Made by a program: the position numbers and the translations under genes
Shown: positions 34,187 to 44,800 of the stretch, piece by piece
Layout: each line of letters begins with the position of its first letter
Numbering within the stretch: position 1 is the stretch's first letter
The notes under the pieces: model-generated
Database searches by the model: none
The model's input: only the letters and a program-made list of their open reading frames with translations
What the model was told of the DNA's origin: nothing
NCBI GenBank assembly: GCA_002437905.1
Contig: DJRT01000023.1
Coordinates: 191,000 to 254,999 of the forward strand
Length of the DNA stretch: 64,000 nucleotides
Direction of reading: 5' to 3'
Origin: Ruminococcaceae bacterium UBA6353
GTDB lineage: Bacteria > Bacillota > Clostridia > Oscillospirales > Acutalibacteraceae

Positions 34187-37100
34187 TTATCCAACGGTGA
34201 TCGGCGCAGCCGGCGTTTCTTCCGCCGGTGCCGGTGCGGCCGGCATGTTCTCCTTGGCCACCGCCAGCATCAGCTTAATGCGGTTCAGCTGGTTCACCTC
34301 GCTGGCGCCGGGGTCATAGTCCACCGCCGCAATATTGGCCTGCGGATACGCCTTTTTCAGCGCCTTGATGACCCCCTTGCCGGTGATGTGGTTGGGCAGG
34401 CAGGCAAACGGCTGGATACACACGATGTTTGGTACATCCTCATGCAGCAGCTCCACCATCTCGCCGCACAGGAACCAGCCCTCTCCGTACTGGTTGCCGA
34501 TGGAGAGGAACGGGCGGGCACAATCGGCGATCTCGTCGATCGTGGAGGGCGGCGTAAAGCGCCGGCTGTGCCGCAGTGCTTCCAAAGCCGGGCGTCGCAG
34601 CACATCCAGCACATCCACCCCCAGCCGGGAAACCGCCGCACCCCACCAGGAGGCGCCGAGTGCCTCATGCTTAAATTGGGCATTGTAAGCAAACATGGAA
34701 ATAAAATCGAGGAAATCCGGAACCACCGCCTCGGCGCCCTCCCGCTCCAGCAGCTCCACCAGATGATTATTGGCCAGCGGCATGTATTTCACCAGCACCT
34801 CGCCAACAATGCCCACCCGCGGCTTGCGCAGTGCCTCGTTGATCGGCAGGGTGTCAAAGTCCCGCACGATCCCCTCGCAGATTTGCCGGTTGGAATACCG
34901 CTTTTCTGTACCAAGGGCCGTGTTGATGCAGATCTCCCGCCACTTACGGTGCAGCGCATCCGCTGCACCGGGCTCCTGCTCGTATGGCCGCACCCGGTAG
35001 AGGCAGCGCATCAGCAGATCACCCCAGATCACCGCCCGCAGGCCAGCCTTCAGCATTGGCACCGTCAGGTGGAAGCCGCTGTTTTTCTCCAGCCCGCCGG
35101 CATTCAGCGAGATGACCGGAATGTGCGGATACCCCGCCTTATCCAGTGCCCGCCGGATGAAACCAACATAGTTGCTGGCGCGGCAGCAGCCGCCGGTCTG
35201 CGTCATGATCAGTGCCAGCCGGTCGGTATCATACCGGCCGGAAAGCACCGCCTCCATCATCTGCCCCACGGTGATAATGGAAGGGTAGCAGGCATCGTTA
35301 TTGACATACTTCAGCCCCATATCCACCGCTTTTTTGGTGGCGTTATTCAGCATCTCCACCCGGTAGCCATAGCGGCGGAATACCGGCTCCACCAGATCAA
35401 AGTGGATCGGGCTCATCTGCGGGGCAAGGATGGTATAGCCCTCGCGGAACATCTCTTTCGTAAATTCGGTACGGTGGTATGCATAGGCCGGCGGCGGGGT
35501 GCCGACCGGCTTCTGGCTGTTCATGGCCGCCAGCAGGCTGCGGATGCGGATACGCGCCGCGCCGAGGTTGTTCACCTCGTCAATTTTCAGCACCGTATAC
35601 AGCCGTCCGGCGCCCTCCAGAATTTCGCACACCTGGTCGGTGGTCACCGCATCCAGCCCGCAGCCAAAGGAATTCAGCTGCACCAGCTCCAGATCGCTGC
35701 GGGTACGCACATACTCTGCAGCATTGTACAGCCGGGCGTGGTAGGTCCACTGATCCAGCACCCGCAGCGGCCGGTCATCGGCCGCCACCGGCGGCAGGCT
35801 GTCCTCCGTCAGTACATGCAGGCCGTAGGAGGCGATCATCTCCGGGATTCCGTGGTTAATCTCCGGGTCGATGTGGTAGGGACGGCCGGCCAGCACAATA
35901 CCGCGCTCGCCAAGATCGTGCATACGCCTGAGCACCCGCTCCCCCTCGGCCCGGATATCCGCCTTGGCCTGCCGCTGCTCTGCCCATGCCAGCTGCGCAG
36001 CACGGCGCACCTCCTGCGCCGGGATGCCCCAGCTTTCCAGGCACACCTGCTCCAGGCGGCGGGTCACAGTCGCCTCATCAGTGAAGGCCATAAACGGGTG
36101 GATATACCGCACGCGGCCGTCCGCCACATCCTCCACATTGTTGCGGATATTTTCCGGATAGCCGATCACCATCGGGCAGTTGAAATGATTGCGGGCACAG
36201 GCGGTCTCCTGATATTCATAGAACACGCTTGGGTGGAAAATGGTCTCTATCCCGCTGTTGATCAGCCACTGCACATGGCCGTGCGCCAGCTTGGCCGGGT
36301 AGCATTCCGATTCGGAGGGGATGGAGTCCATGCCCAGCTGGTACAGCTTCGGCGAAGAAAAGGGCGAGAGCACCGTGCGAAAACCGAGCGCGCGGAAGAA
36401 GGTTGCCCAGAAAGGATAATTCTCATAGATGTTCAGCACCCGTGGGATGCCGATGACCCCGCGCGGTGCCTGCTCCGGCGGCAGCGGCTCATACCCGAAC
36501 AGGCGCTGCCGCTTGTATTCCACCAGATTTTCGCCCTTCTTGCCGCCGTTGCCGCCCACCTTCTTTTCGCAGCGGTTGCCGGTAATATACCGCCGTCCGC
36601 CGGAGAAGGTATTGATGGTCAGCAGGCAGTTGTTCTCACACCCGCCGCAGCGCGCGGTGGTGCTGTGATACTGCAGGGCGCGGATGTCGGCAAAGGAAAG
36701 GGTCGTCGTCTGCGCCCCGGCAGGCCGCTGCGCATAGCGTTCGCGGGCGATCAGCGCCGCCCCGAAGGCCCCCATCAGGCCACAGATGTCCGGACAGGTC
36801 ACCTGGGCACCGGCAATCTTTTCCAGCGCCCGCAGCACGGCCTTATTATAGAAGGTGCCGCCCTGCACCACGATGTGGCTGCCCAGCTCCCGTGCATCCG
36901 CCAGCTTGATGACCTTATACAGTGCATTTTTGATCACCGAATAGGCCAACCCGGCCGAAATATCCGGCACAGTGGCGCCTTCCTTCTGCGCCTGCTTCAC
37001 ATTGGAATTCATAAACACAGTGCAGCGGGTGCCAAGGTCCACCGGCGCCGTGGCGGTGACGGCCGCGGCCGCAAAATTCTCCGCCGTAAGCCCCAGCGAA

Positions 37101-38479
37101 GCGGCAAAATTCTCGATAAATGAGCCGCAGCCGGAGGAGCAAGCCTCATTAAGCATGATGGAATCCACCACACCGTCCTTGAGGCGGATACACTTCATAT
37201 CCTGCCCGCCGATATCCAGCACACAGTCGGTGGCCGGGTCAAAAAAGCGTGCCGCCGTGGCATGGGCAATGGTCTCCACCTCGCCCTCATCCAGCGAAAA
37301 GGCTGATTTGAGCAGCTGTTCACCATAGCCGGTGGAGCAGCTATACACAATATGCGCTGCCGGCGGCAGTGCCTGCTCCAGTGCCGCCATAGCGGCGATC
37401 GCCGTTTTGATCGGGTCGCCCTGGTTGTTTTCGTAGGTGGAGAACAGCAGCTCACCCTGCTCACCGATCAGCACCATCTTGGTGGTGGTGGAGCCGGCGT
37501 CAATGCCGAGGAAGCAATTGCCGCTGTATTCCGCCAGCGGCGCCTTGTTCACCCGCGCCTGCGCATGGCGCTGCAGAAATGCATGGTACTCCGCCTCATC
37601 GGCAAAAAGCGGCTCCAGCCGCTTGGTCTCGTACTCGGTTTTGGTATCGTTCTTCAGGCGCTCTGTCAGCGCCGAGAGGGTCAGCTGCGCCCCCTCCTCC
37701 CGCGCCATAGCCGCACCAAGCGCCGCAAACAGGTGGGAATTTTCCGGATCAATCACCGCCTCCGGCGGCAGGTGCAGCGTGCGGATAAATGCCTTCTTCA
37801 GCTCCGGCAAAAAGTGCAGCGGCCCGCCGAGGAAAGCCACATTGCCGCGGATCGGCTTGCCGCAGGCCAGACCGGAAACCGTCTGGTTAACCACCGCCTG
37901 AAACACCGATGCCGCAATATTGGCACGGGAGGCGCCGTCATTGATCAGCGGCTGGATATCCGTTTTGGCAAACACACCGCAGCGCGAAGCGATGGGGTAC
38001 AGCTCCTGCGCATGCTGCGCCATCTCGTTCAGGCCGGCGGCATCGGTCTGCAGCAGCGCCGCCATCTGATCAATAAAGGAGCCGGTGCCGCCGGCGCACA
38101 CGCCGTTCATGCGCTCCTCCAGCCCACCGGTGAAATAGATGATCTTGGCATCCTCGCCGCCCAGCTCCACTGCCACATCCGTGCGGGGGCAGGCAGCCTT
38201 CAGCGCTGCCGCCACGGCCACAACCTCCTGCACAAAGGGCACACTGAGCGACCGGGCAATGCCGATAGCACCGGACCCGGTAATGTGCACCGAAAGGCGC
38301 ACATCGCCAAGCCGCTCACCAGCCTCCGCCAGAAGTGCCAGCAGCGTATCCTTGGTGTGCGCCAGATGCCGGCGGTATTCGCCGAAAAGCAGCCGGCCAT
38401 CTTCATCCGTGATCACCAGCTTCACGGTAGTAGAGCCGATATCAATTCCTGCGCGGTACAGCGCCGTCTGTCCGGTCAT
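34187..38479 (-). CDS. 2-hydroxyacyl-CoA dehydratase activase fusion (BcrAD/BadFG, DUF2229, HgdB-like)
   Basis: 1430-residue multidomain protein. Two ASKHA ATPase domains stand in tandem: GIDIGSTTVKLVI (from residue 10) and FLGIDAGSTTTKMVLI (from about 324) with VLDIGGQDMKCIRL and the cluster-ligating CSSGCGSFIENF. A Cys-rich linker (RCGGCENNCLLTI, NRCEKKVGG) near 610-640 leads to a DUF2229 part (GIPRVLNIYENYPFWATFFRALGF, SECYPAKLAHGHV) and a dehydratase-subunit-like end (NNDACYPSI, TQTGGCCRASNYVGF). Family members of this length are widespread in Clostridia; they likely do ATP-driven electron transfer like the radical dehydratase activators, but substrates are unknown. AGGAGG precedes the ATG; 20 nt after plsY. 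Confidence 0.88.
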   Translation of the reverse strand: MTGQTALYRAGIDIGSTTVKLVITDEDGRLLFGEYRRHLAHTKDTLLALLAEAGERLGDVRLSVHITGSGAIGIARSLSVPFVQEVVAVAAALKAACPRTDVAVELGGEDAKIIYFTGGLEERMNGVCAGGTGSFIDQMAALLQTDAAGLNEMAQHAQELYPIASRCGVFAKTDIQPLINDGASRANIAASVFQAVVNQTVSGLACGKPIRGNVAFLGGPLHFLPELKKAFIRTLHLPPEAVIDPENSHLFAALGAAMAREEGAQLTLSALTERLKNDTKTEYETKRLEPLFADEAEYHAFLQRHAQARVNKAPLAEYSGNCFLGIDAGSTTTKMVLIGEQGELLFSTYENNQGDPIKTAIAAMAALEQALPPAAHIVYSCSTGYGEQLLKSAFSLDEGEVETIAHATAARFFDPATDCVLDIGGQDMKCIRLKDGVVDSIMLNEACSSGCGSFIENFAASLGLTAENFAAAAVTATAPVDLGTRCTVFMNSNVKQAQKEGATVPDISAGLAYSVIKNALYKVIKLADARELGSHIVVQGGTFYNKAVLRALEKIAGAQVTCPDICGLMGAFGAALIARERYAQRPAGAQTTTLSFADIRALQYHSTTARCGGCENNCLLTINTFSGGRRYITGNRCEKKVGGNGGKKGENLVEYKRQRLFGYEPLPPEQAPRGVIGIPRVLNIYENYPFWATFFRALGFRTVLSPFSSPKLYQLGMDSIPSESECYPAKLAHGHVQWLINSGIETIFHPSVFYEYQETACARNHFNCPMVIGYPENIRNNVEDVADGRVRYIHPFMAFTDEATVTRRLEQVCLESWGIPAQEVRRAAQLAWAEQRQAKADIRAEGERVLRRMHDLGERGIVLAGRPYHIDPEINHGIPEMIASYGLHVLTEDSLPPVAADDRPLRVLDQWTYHARLYNAAEYVRTRSDLELVQLNSFGCGLDAVTTDQVCEILEGAGRLYTVLKIDEVNNLGAARIRIRSLLAAMNSQKPVGTPPPAYAYHRTEFTKEMFREGYTILAPQMSPIHFDLVEPVFRRYGYRVEMLNNATKKAVDMGLKYVNNDACYPSIITVGQMMEAVLSGRYDTDRLALIMTQTGGCCRASNYVGFIRRALDKAGYPHIPVISLNAGGLEKNSGFHLTVPMLKAGLRAVIWGDLLMRCLYRVRPYEQEPGAADALHRKWREICINTALGTEKRYSNRQICEGIVRDFDTLPINEALRKPRVGIVGEVLVKYMPLANNHLVELLEREGAEAVVPDFLDFISMFAYNAQFKHEALGASWWGAAVSRLGVDVLDVLRRPALEALRHSRRFTPPSTIDEIADCARPFLSIGNQYGEGWFLCGEMVELLHEDVPNIVCIQPFACLPNHITGKGVIKALKKAYPQANIAAVDYDPGASEVNQLNRIKLMLAVAKENMPAAPAPAEETPAAPITVG

Positions 38480-38499
38480 GTTTGCCTACGCCTCCTGAT

Positions 38500-39117
38500 T
38501 TATGAATGTCCAAAGCGGAATTTTGTCTCATTGCCGTGCAGCAGCCGGCGGATATTCTCCCGGTGGCGGACCACCACAAAGGCCACACAGGCGGCATAGG
38601 CCACACACACGGGCAGTGCCGCCCCCAGCGCCGCCACACAGCCGGCGCCCACGATCAGCCCCGCCATGGTGGAGAGGGACATGTACCTGGTCGTCAGCAG
38701 CAGCACCACCATCACCAGCGTAGCCGCCAGCCCCGCGCGCCAGTCCAGCAGCCACGCTGCCGAAAGGCACACCAGGAAGCCCTTGCCGCCGCGAAACCCA
38801 TACTGTGCGGGAAAGGCATGCCCCGCCAGCGCAAACGCCGCTCCATAGGCCACGCCGGCCTGCCAGCCATCCCCGAAGTGCCGGAACAGCAGCCCGGCCA
38901 CGCTCAGTGCCGCCAACCCCTTGCCGATATCCAGAAGGAACACCACCCAGGCGTACCGTGCACCGAATACCCGGCGGAAATTGGTAAAGCCGGGATTGCC
39001 GCTGCCCTGTGTGCGGATATCGGTATGATACACCGCCCTGGACAGGGCAATGGCCGGATTGAAGCCGGAAAGCAGGTAGGCCAGCACGGCGCACAGGCCG
39101 TAGAGGACATATTTCAT
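38500..39117 (-). CDS. plsY: glycerol-3-phosphate acyltransferase PlsY
   Basis: PlsY, 205 residues, five to seven membrane segments, transfers acyl from acyl-phosphate to sn-glycerol-3-phosphate. Conserved motifs: DIRTQGSGNPGFTNFRR (family SGNxGxTN), LAGHAFPAQYGFRGGKG (GHxFPxxxxFKGGKG). ATG 39117 follows GGGGAG; the extra upstream residues are not conserved. It sits just after fakA, so acyl-phosphate maker and user are co-expressed. Confidence 0.94.
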   Translation of the reverse strand: MKYVLYGLCAVLAYLLSGFNPAIALSRAVYHTDIRTQGSGNPGFTNFRRVFGARYAWVVFLLDIGKGLAALSVAGLLFRHFGDGWQAGVAYGAAFALAGHAFPAQYGFRGGKGFLVCLSAAWLLDWRAGLAATLVMVVLLLTTRYMSLSTMAGLIVGAGCVAALGAALPVCVAYAACVAFVVVRHRENIRRLLHGNETKFRFGHS

Positions 39118-39130
39118 ATGGGTCTCCCCT

Positions 39131-40774
39131 TTACTCAATGATCAGGATATACCGGTAGATCTCCTGCCCGCCGGCGGTCACATACAGCTCACAGCCGGGG
39201 TGGGTCTGCGCAATATAGGCCCGGATTGCCTGCGTCTGCTGCTCATCGGCGTCCTTGCCGCTGAGCAGGATACAGATCTCGCGGTCGGTGAAATCCAGTT
39301 CATCCACCAGCCGCCTGGCCGTGTCCACCGGGTCATTGTCCGCCGAAAGGATCCGGTCACCGATAAAGCCGATGTATTCACCCTTATACAGGGATAGCCC
39401 ATCGCTGTCCGTATCGCGGGAGCAGGTGGCCACCGCAGCGGTCACCACACCTTCCATGGCGGCAGTCAGCTCCGCAGTGATCGCGTCGGCATCGCCGCTT
39501 TCGGTGTTCAGCATAGACAGTGCCGCATACCCCTCGCCAAGGCTGCGGCTTTCGATCACCCGCACATCCGCGCCGGTGTACATCCCGGCCGCCTGCCGGG
39601 CAGCCAGCAGCACATTGCCATTGTTCGGCAGCACAAAGATGGTATCGGCATTCGCCCGGTCAAACGCGGCCAGAAAATCGCCGGCGGAGGGATTCATGCT
39701 TTGGCCGCCGTTGATGACCTCATCCGCCCCAAGCTGCCGGAAGAGCGCCTGGATGCCCTCCCCACAGGCAACCGTAACCACCCCGAAGGGGCGGCGCTCC
39801 GGTGTCGGCGTCTCCGCCGGCGAAAGGCTATTGTGCTGCAGGGACATATTTTCGATCTTCACGGTCAGAAACTCGCCGTACCGCTGGCAAAAAGCCAGCA
39901 CACGGTCCGGCGTCATGGTGTGCACATGCACCTTCACGATGCTGCCGGTTTTGAACGCCACCACCGAATTACCGATGGTTTGCAGATACTCCGTCAGCGT
40001 TTCCACTGCAAAAGCCTCCACATCTGTTTTGGCTGTTTGCAGGCGCAGCAGCAGTTCGGTGCAATACCCATACTCCAGCACGCTGTCCTCTGTAAAGGCC
40101 TGAATATTCGGCTGCGAGCCGGGCTGTAAGCCGGGCTGTGAGCCAGCCGGCACGGATGCGGCCGGCAGCGGTTTGCCGGTCAGCACCTGCTGCATCCCCT
40201 CCACAATACGGAGCAGGCCGGCGCCGCCGGAATCCACCACACCGGCCTTTTTCAGCACCGGCAACAGCTCCGGCGTGTGCTGCAGGGAGCGCTCAGCCTG
40301 CGCCAGAAAGGCGGCAAAAAAGCCGACAATATCCGCGGCCTCTGCCGCACAGGCGGCCTGCGTAGCCTCCCGTGCCACCGTCAGAATGGTTCCCTCTGCC
40401 GGCTCCAGCACCGCCCGATAGGCGTGGGCCACTCCTTCCTCAAACGCCCGGCTAAGCTGGCCGGCATCCGCCGTTTCCAGGCCGGAAAGGCCGGCGGCAA
40501 TCCCGTCAAAAAGCTGTGACAGGATCACCCCGGAATTTCCCCGCGCGGACACCAGCATCCCGTCGCCGGCTGCCCGGGCAGCGGTGCCCAGGCCGCCCTG
40601 CGGCTGTGCCGCAAGACCACCGCGGATGGTCAGCAGCATATTATCCCCGGTGTCGCCATCCGGGATGGGAAACACATTCAGCTCATTGATCTCCGCCGCA
40701 TGGCGCTGCAGATTTTCCGCACCGCCGGCAAGCATCCGGCAATACAGCGGAGCATCCACTACAGGTATATTCAT
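39131..40774 (-). CDS. fakA: fatty acid kinase catalytic subunit FakA (DAK2/DhaL domain)
   Basis: 547-residue DAK2-domain protein of the YloV/FakA family: N-terminal DhaL ATP-binding domain (NVFPIPDGDTGDNMLLTI, ARGNSGVILSQLFDGIAAGL, VDSGGAGLL), middle domain and C-terminal FakB-binding domain with FVLPNNGNVLLAARQAAGMY. FakA phosphorylates FakB-bound fatty acid to acyl-phosphate. Starts 3 nt after the DegV/FakB gene and ends 13 nt before plsY. Confidence 0.9.
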   Translation of the reverse strand: MNIPVVDAPLYCRMLAGGAENLQRHAAEINELNVFPIPDGDTGDNMLLTIRGGLAAQPQGGLGTAARAAGDGMLVSARGNSGVILSQLFDGIAAGLSGLETADAGQLSRAFEEGVAHAYRAVLEPAEGTILTVAREATQAACAAEAADIVGFFAAFLAQAERSLQHTPELLPVLKKAGVVDSGGAGLLRIVEGMQQVLTGKPLPAASVPAGSQPGLQPGSQPNIQAFTEDSVLEYGYCTELLLRLQTAKTDVEAFAVETLTEYLQTIGNSVVAFKTGSIVKVHVHTMTPDRVLAFCQRYGEFLTVKIENMSLQHNSLSPAETPTPERRPFGVVTVACGEGIQALFRQLGADEVINGGQSMNPSAGDFLAAFDRANADTIFVLPNNGNVLLAARQAAGMYTGADVRVIESRSLGEGYAALSMLNTESGDADAITAELTAAMEGVVTAAVATCSRDTDSDGLSLYKGEYIGFIGDRILSADNDPVDTARRLVDELDFTDREICILLSGKDADEQQTQAIRAYIAQTHPGCELYVTAGGQEIYRYILIIE

Positions 40775-40777
40775 GCG

Positions 40778-41671
40778 TCAGCCCCCTATGCGGAAGGTGA
40801 CCTCGCGCCCCATGCCAAACACCGCAAAGGCGTCCGGCCCGATGGAGGCACCGATGATCGGCCCGATATACCCGACATACACATCCCTGCAGGGGATCTC
40901 CTGCCGCAGCAGCTGCTGCAGTGCAGCCACTTCCTCGGCCGCGCAGTCCGCATGCGCCAGATACAGCGTCTGCTCCTGCGGAGCAATCACACTTTCCTTC
41001 AGCAGGGCAACGATCTCCCGCAGGGAGCTTTGCCGACCCTTGACCTTCTTATAGGCGGCCTGTTCGCCGTCTGCATCGGCCAGGATGATCGGCTTCACCC
41101 CCATCAGGTTGCCGAAAAAGGCGGCAGACCCTTTCACACGGCCGGCACGGCGCAGGGCATCCAGCGAGTGTACGGTGCAGTATTCGTTGACATTTTTCCG
41201 CATATGCATGATTTTATCGGCAATTTCTGCGGCTGTCAAGCCCCCGGCGGCCATTTTTGCCGCCTCAATGGCCAACATGCCCTCGCCCATGCTGGCATTC
41301 AGCGAGTCAATGCAGTGGATCTGCGCGTCCGGATAGCCCTCCAGCAGCTTTTCCGCCACCACATGCCCGGTGTTCACCGAACCGGACTGCTTGGAGGAGC
41401 AGGCGATGTACACAATATCGCATCCCTCCTCCAGATATTGCGTAAAGATCCGCTGGAATTCATCCACCGGCACCTGCGTGGTGGTGATGCGCTTGCCCTG
41501 CCGCATCAGTCCGTAGAAGGCGTGCACATCCTCCGGCGTCCAGGAAAGCAGCGCCGGCGAGGTCTCCCCCTCAAACACCGTGTTCATCCGCGCATAGTCG
41601 ATGTCATAGCGCTGCATCAGCTCCGGCGTCAGGTCGGCACAGGAATCGGTCAGGATTTTCACTCGGTTCAT
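40778..41671 (-). CDS. fakB: DegV-family fatty-acid-binding protein FakB
   Basis: 297-residue DegV/FakB protein that holds a single fatty acid for FakA. Motifs: KILTDSCADLTPELM, TTTQVPVDEFQRIF (TSxP-type acyl-headgroup site), ACSSKQSGSVNTGHV and a C-terminal GPIIGASIGPDAFAVFGMGRE with the usual GPxIGxHxGPG-like loop. First gene of the fakB-fakA-plsY set. Confidence 0.92.
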   Translation of the reverse strand: MNRVKILTDSCADLTPELMQRYDIDYARMNTVFEGETSPALLSWTPEDVHAFYGLMRQGKRITTTQVPVDEFQRIFTQYLEEGCDIVYIACSSKQSGSVNTGHVVAEKLLEGYPDAQIHCIDSLNASMGEGMLAIEAAKMAAGGLTAAEIADKIMHMRKNVNEYCTVHSLDALRRAGRVKGSAAFFGNLMGVKPIILADADGEQAAYKKVKGRQSSLREIVALLKESVIAPQEQTLYLAHADCAAEEVAALQQLLRQEIPCRDVYVGYIGPIIGASIGPDAFAVFGMGREVTFRIGG

Positions 41672-41789
41672 ATAGGTTTCCCTCCATCATCTTTCCGGTC
41701 GACAGCATTCGACCAATTTTGACATGATGGTAGCAACCAAAACTAAACTGAAACGAAACTGTGCCTTTCCTTCACCCCCGAGGCAATGC

Positions 41790-41823
41790 GGCAGGGCGGC
41801 GATTGCTGCCAACCGCCGCCCTG
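41790..41823 (-). terminator. hairpin after the 1696-residue surface gene
   Basis: GCAGGGCGGCG...CGCCGCCCTGC hairpin downstream of the surface gene stop; its T tail is poor. The stretch 41672-41789 should also hold the fakB promoter, which I could not place. Confidence 0.5.
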
Positions 41824-41835
41824 CTATTTGGGGAG

Positions 41836-44800
41836 TCAGGAGTTCTTCTGTTGTTTCTTTGCGGTCACTGCGCCGGCCAGCACGCCGCCGCTGACGAACA
41901 GCAGCGCGATCCACAGCACCAGGCTGTTCTGCCCGGCGGTCTGCGGGGATTTCGACTCGTCCGGCAGCTTTTCGGTCACCGTATCGGCCTTGGCGATCAA
42001 CCCGGTCGCCGCCGCGTCGCCATAGTACCTGTCGCAGCCATCGCAGTACCAGTATTCGGTGTTGCCCTCGGCGTCTCTGGTCGCCGCCTTGGCGGGGATG
42101 TGCTTAAGATTGGTGTGATTGTTTGCGTCGATCCCGCCGTAAGCCTTACCGCAGGCTTCGCACACCGCTTTTCCGGTGCAGGTGGCTTTGCCGCCCGCAC
42201 AATCTTGGGTTTCAAGCCCGGTGCAGCCATCCACCGCACACTTGCGCGTATGCGTACCGTCACCGTTGGATGCCCATGCGCCGAAGGTATGCCCGGCATT
42301 GACCGTCACCGTCATTTCGGTGCTGTTGCCTGCCTTATCGGTCACAACGATTTTCTGCTCTCTGTCTGCCGGAGCCAGCGTAAAGCTGTTGTTTTCGTCC
42401 AGCTTGACCTCCGTGCTGTTTACGGTGACGGTGCCAATATACTTTTCGTCAATGGTGACCGTCTGCGCCGCGCAATAGATCCCGCCATTCTCGATACCCT
42501 TAATGACGGGCTTTGTGGCATCAAGCACAATGCCTTCTTCCGAGCAGATATAGGTCGTATTGCCCGCCGTATCGGTCAATCGGACATAGATGATATACTC
42601 GTTATCCGGATCCATGCTGAACGGTGCGGTGTACACAGTGAAAGACGCATTTGCCAGCTCCGCTTTGGTCAATGCCTTACTGGACAGCCAATATTCGATC
42701 TTGACTGTCTCGCCGCTGTTGTCGGCTACGGTAACAGTGACCGTTTGCGTCTCCTTAAAGAACAGCCCGAAAGTGATATCATTGAGGAATTTTCCCCAAA
42801 CCTTCGTAGCGACCTGTATTTTGCCTGTCGGTTCTTCGATATCTTTCCACTGCGCTGTGATGGTCATATTCTCCGCAGGCATTGTCGTGGGAATCGTCTT
42901 ATCCCAACCGATGAAGGTATAGCCTTTTCTTGTTGGGGCAGCAGGCTTGGTAATATCCGTGCCGTAATCCTGCGTAATGGGAGCAATGCTGCTGCCGCCG
43001 GCAGTGTCAAAGGTGATCGTGTACTGATTGATGCTCCACTGCGCCGTGATGGTCACATTCTCCGCAGGCATTGTTGTGGGAATGGTCTTATTCCAACCGT
43101 TAAAGGTGTAGCCCTCCCTTGTCGGATCGGCAGGCGCGGTAATATCCGTACCGTAATCCTGCGCAATAGGAGCAATGCTGCTGCCGCCGGCGGTGTCAAA
43201 GGTGATCGTATACCGATTGATGCTCCACTGCGCAGTAAGCGTGATGTCGTCAAGCACCGGAGCCGAAAAATCATATTGACTTGCGCCGGTATTCCAACCG
43301 GCAAAGGTGTGACCGATTTTTTTGCAGCCGGACGGCTCTGTCGCTTTTTGTCCGCGCAAAATTTTCTGCGCATTAACCGCGCTGCCACCATTTGAATTGA
43401 AAGTCACCGTGCGTTTGGCACTGTCTTCAATCGTGCCCGAACCCGTTACGGTGCCGTAAAAGATGCCGCCGGTGATTTTGCCGTTATTTTCGACTTCGCC
43501 GTAGAAAATGCCGTCCGTGATCTCGCCGTCGCAGACGAATCTGCCGTTCATTGGGGCATCGGGCATATTGATACCGCTGCCGACGCGGACCTGCGTCTCC
43601 GCTTCAACGGTAAGGTTTTCCCATGTTCCGCCTGCTGAAATGTCCAAGCTTCCGCCTATAGATACATGATCTCCGCTGAGAGTCAGCTTGACCTTTTCCG
43701 GTGTCCAGCAGTCAATCACGAGATCTCCGGCAATCTCGGCTTTATCATTGATGATCAGTTTTGCATTCGTGGGGAAATTTATGTCGTGGAGCCGGAGATA
43801 GTCCTTCACCTTCGCGTTGCCGCTGAGCGTTATCAGGCTGTCGTCGTAGATCCATGTCCAGACAAGCTCATCGGTTTCTGCTTTGTCGGTCATGCTGAGA
43901 ACGGAATCCTCTTTGACAATGATCGTGCCCGCCTTTGCGCTGCCGCCTATTCGGGCGCTGCTGTTTCCATACAGAAAAAGCTTAGCCGCAGATGCATTTC
44001 CGCTCATGAAGACCGCGGCATCATCATATGCACTCGGACCGTCATCACTCCTCACGGCACTGTTATCGAACATACGGAGCTCGGCTTTTTGTACTAAGAA
44101 CACCTCTCCCTTTACCGTGCTGCTGCCGCGCATGATGAATTGATTTTCACCGACGAGGTAGGCGGTATGGTTCCATGCCGCGCCGTGCTGCTTCATCGTC
44201 GAGCCGTCGATCATGCCGCCGCCTATGCAGTCGGTCAGCGTGAATGTTATGGGCGAGGTCGCATCCGGGTCCATAGAGATCAGCGCACCGTCCCATTCAA
44301 AGCTCGCATCATCAGCCACAGACACCGTACTGCCGTTCAGGCAGAGGTTGACATCGCCGCGGAGCACCTGATCACTCTTGACGGAGACATCGGTCACGAG
44401 ATAATAATTGCCTGCCTCGGTCGGGAGCGAATCGGTTTTTATCCACGGCTGCCACTCGGTATCCGTGTGGCTTTCGTGTCCGTCATTGCTCTTGCCGCCG
44501 CAAATGCAGTGGTTGTGCGGAGAAATGATATTCACATATCGTGCAAATTCCAACCTATCCAGGTTTCCGGGTTCTGTATACACTGCGCCCGAGCCGTCGG
44601 CATTATCGGAGGTCAGAATTTTTATATCCTTGTTGCCGAGAGCGATCCATTCATATAAGTTCAAACATCTGCTTTGATAGGAAATTATCTTAAGAGAGCC
44701 CGAACCGCTTATTGTCAGCTGTTTGGCACCTTTTATGGCTGACCTTCCGGCGTAAACATTCGCTTCCTCCGGCAGAATGGTATTCTTGCCGACCAAAACG

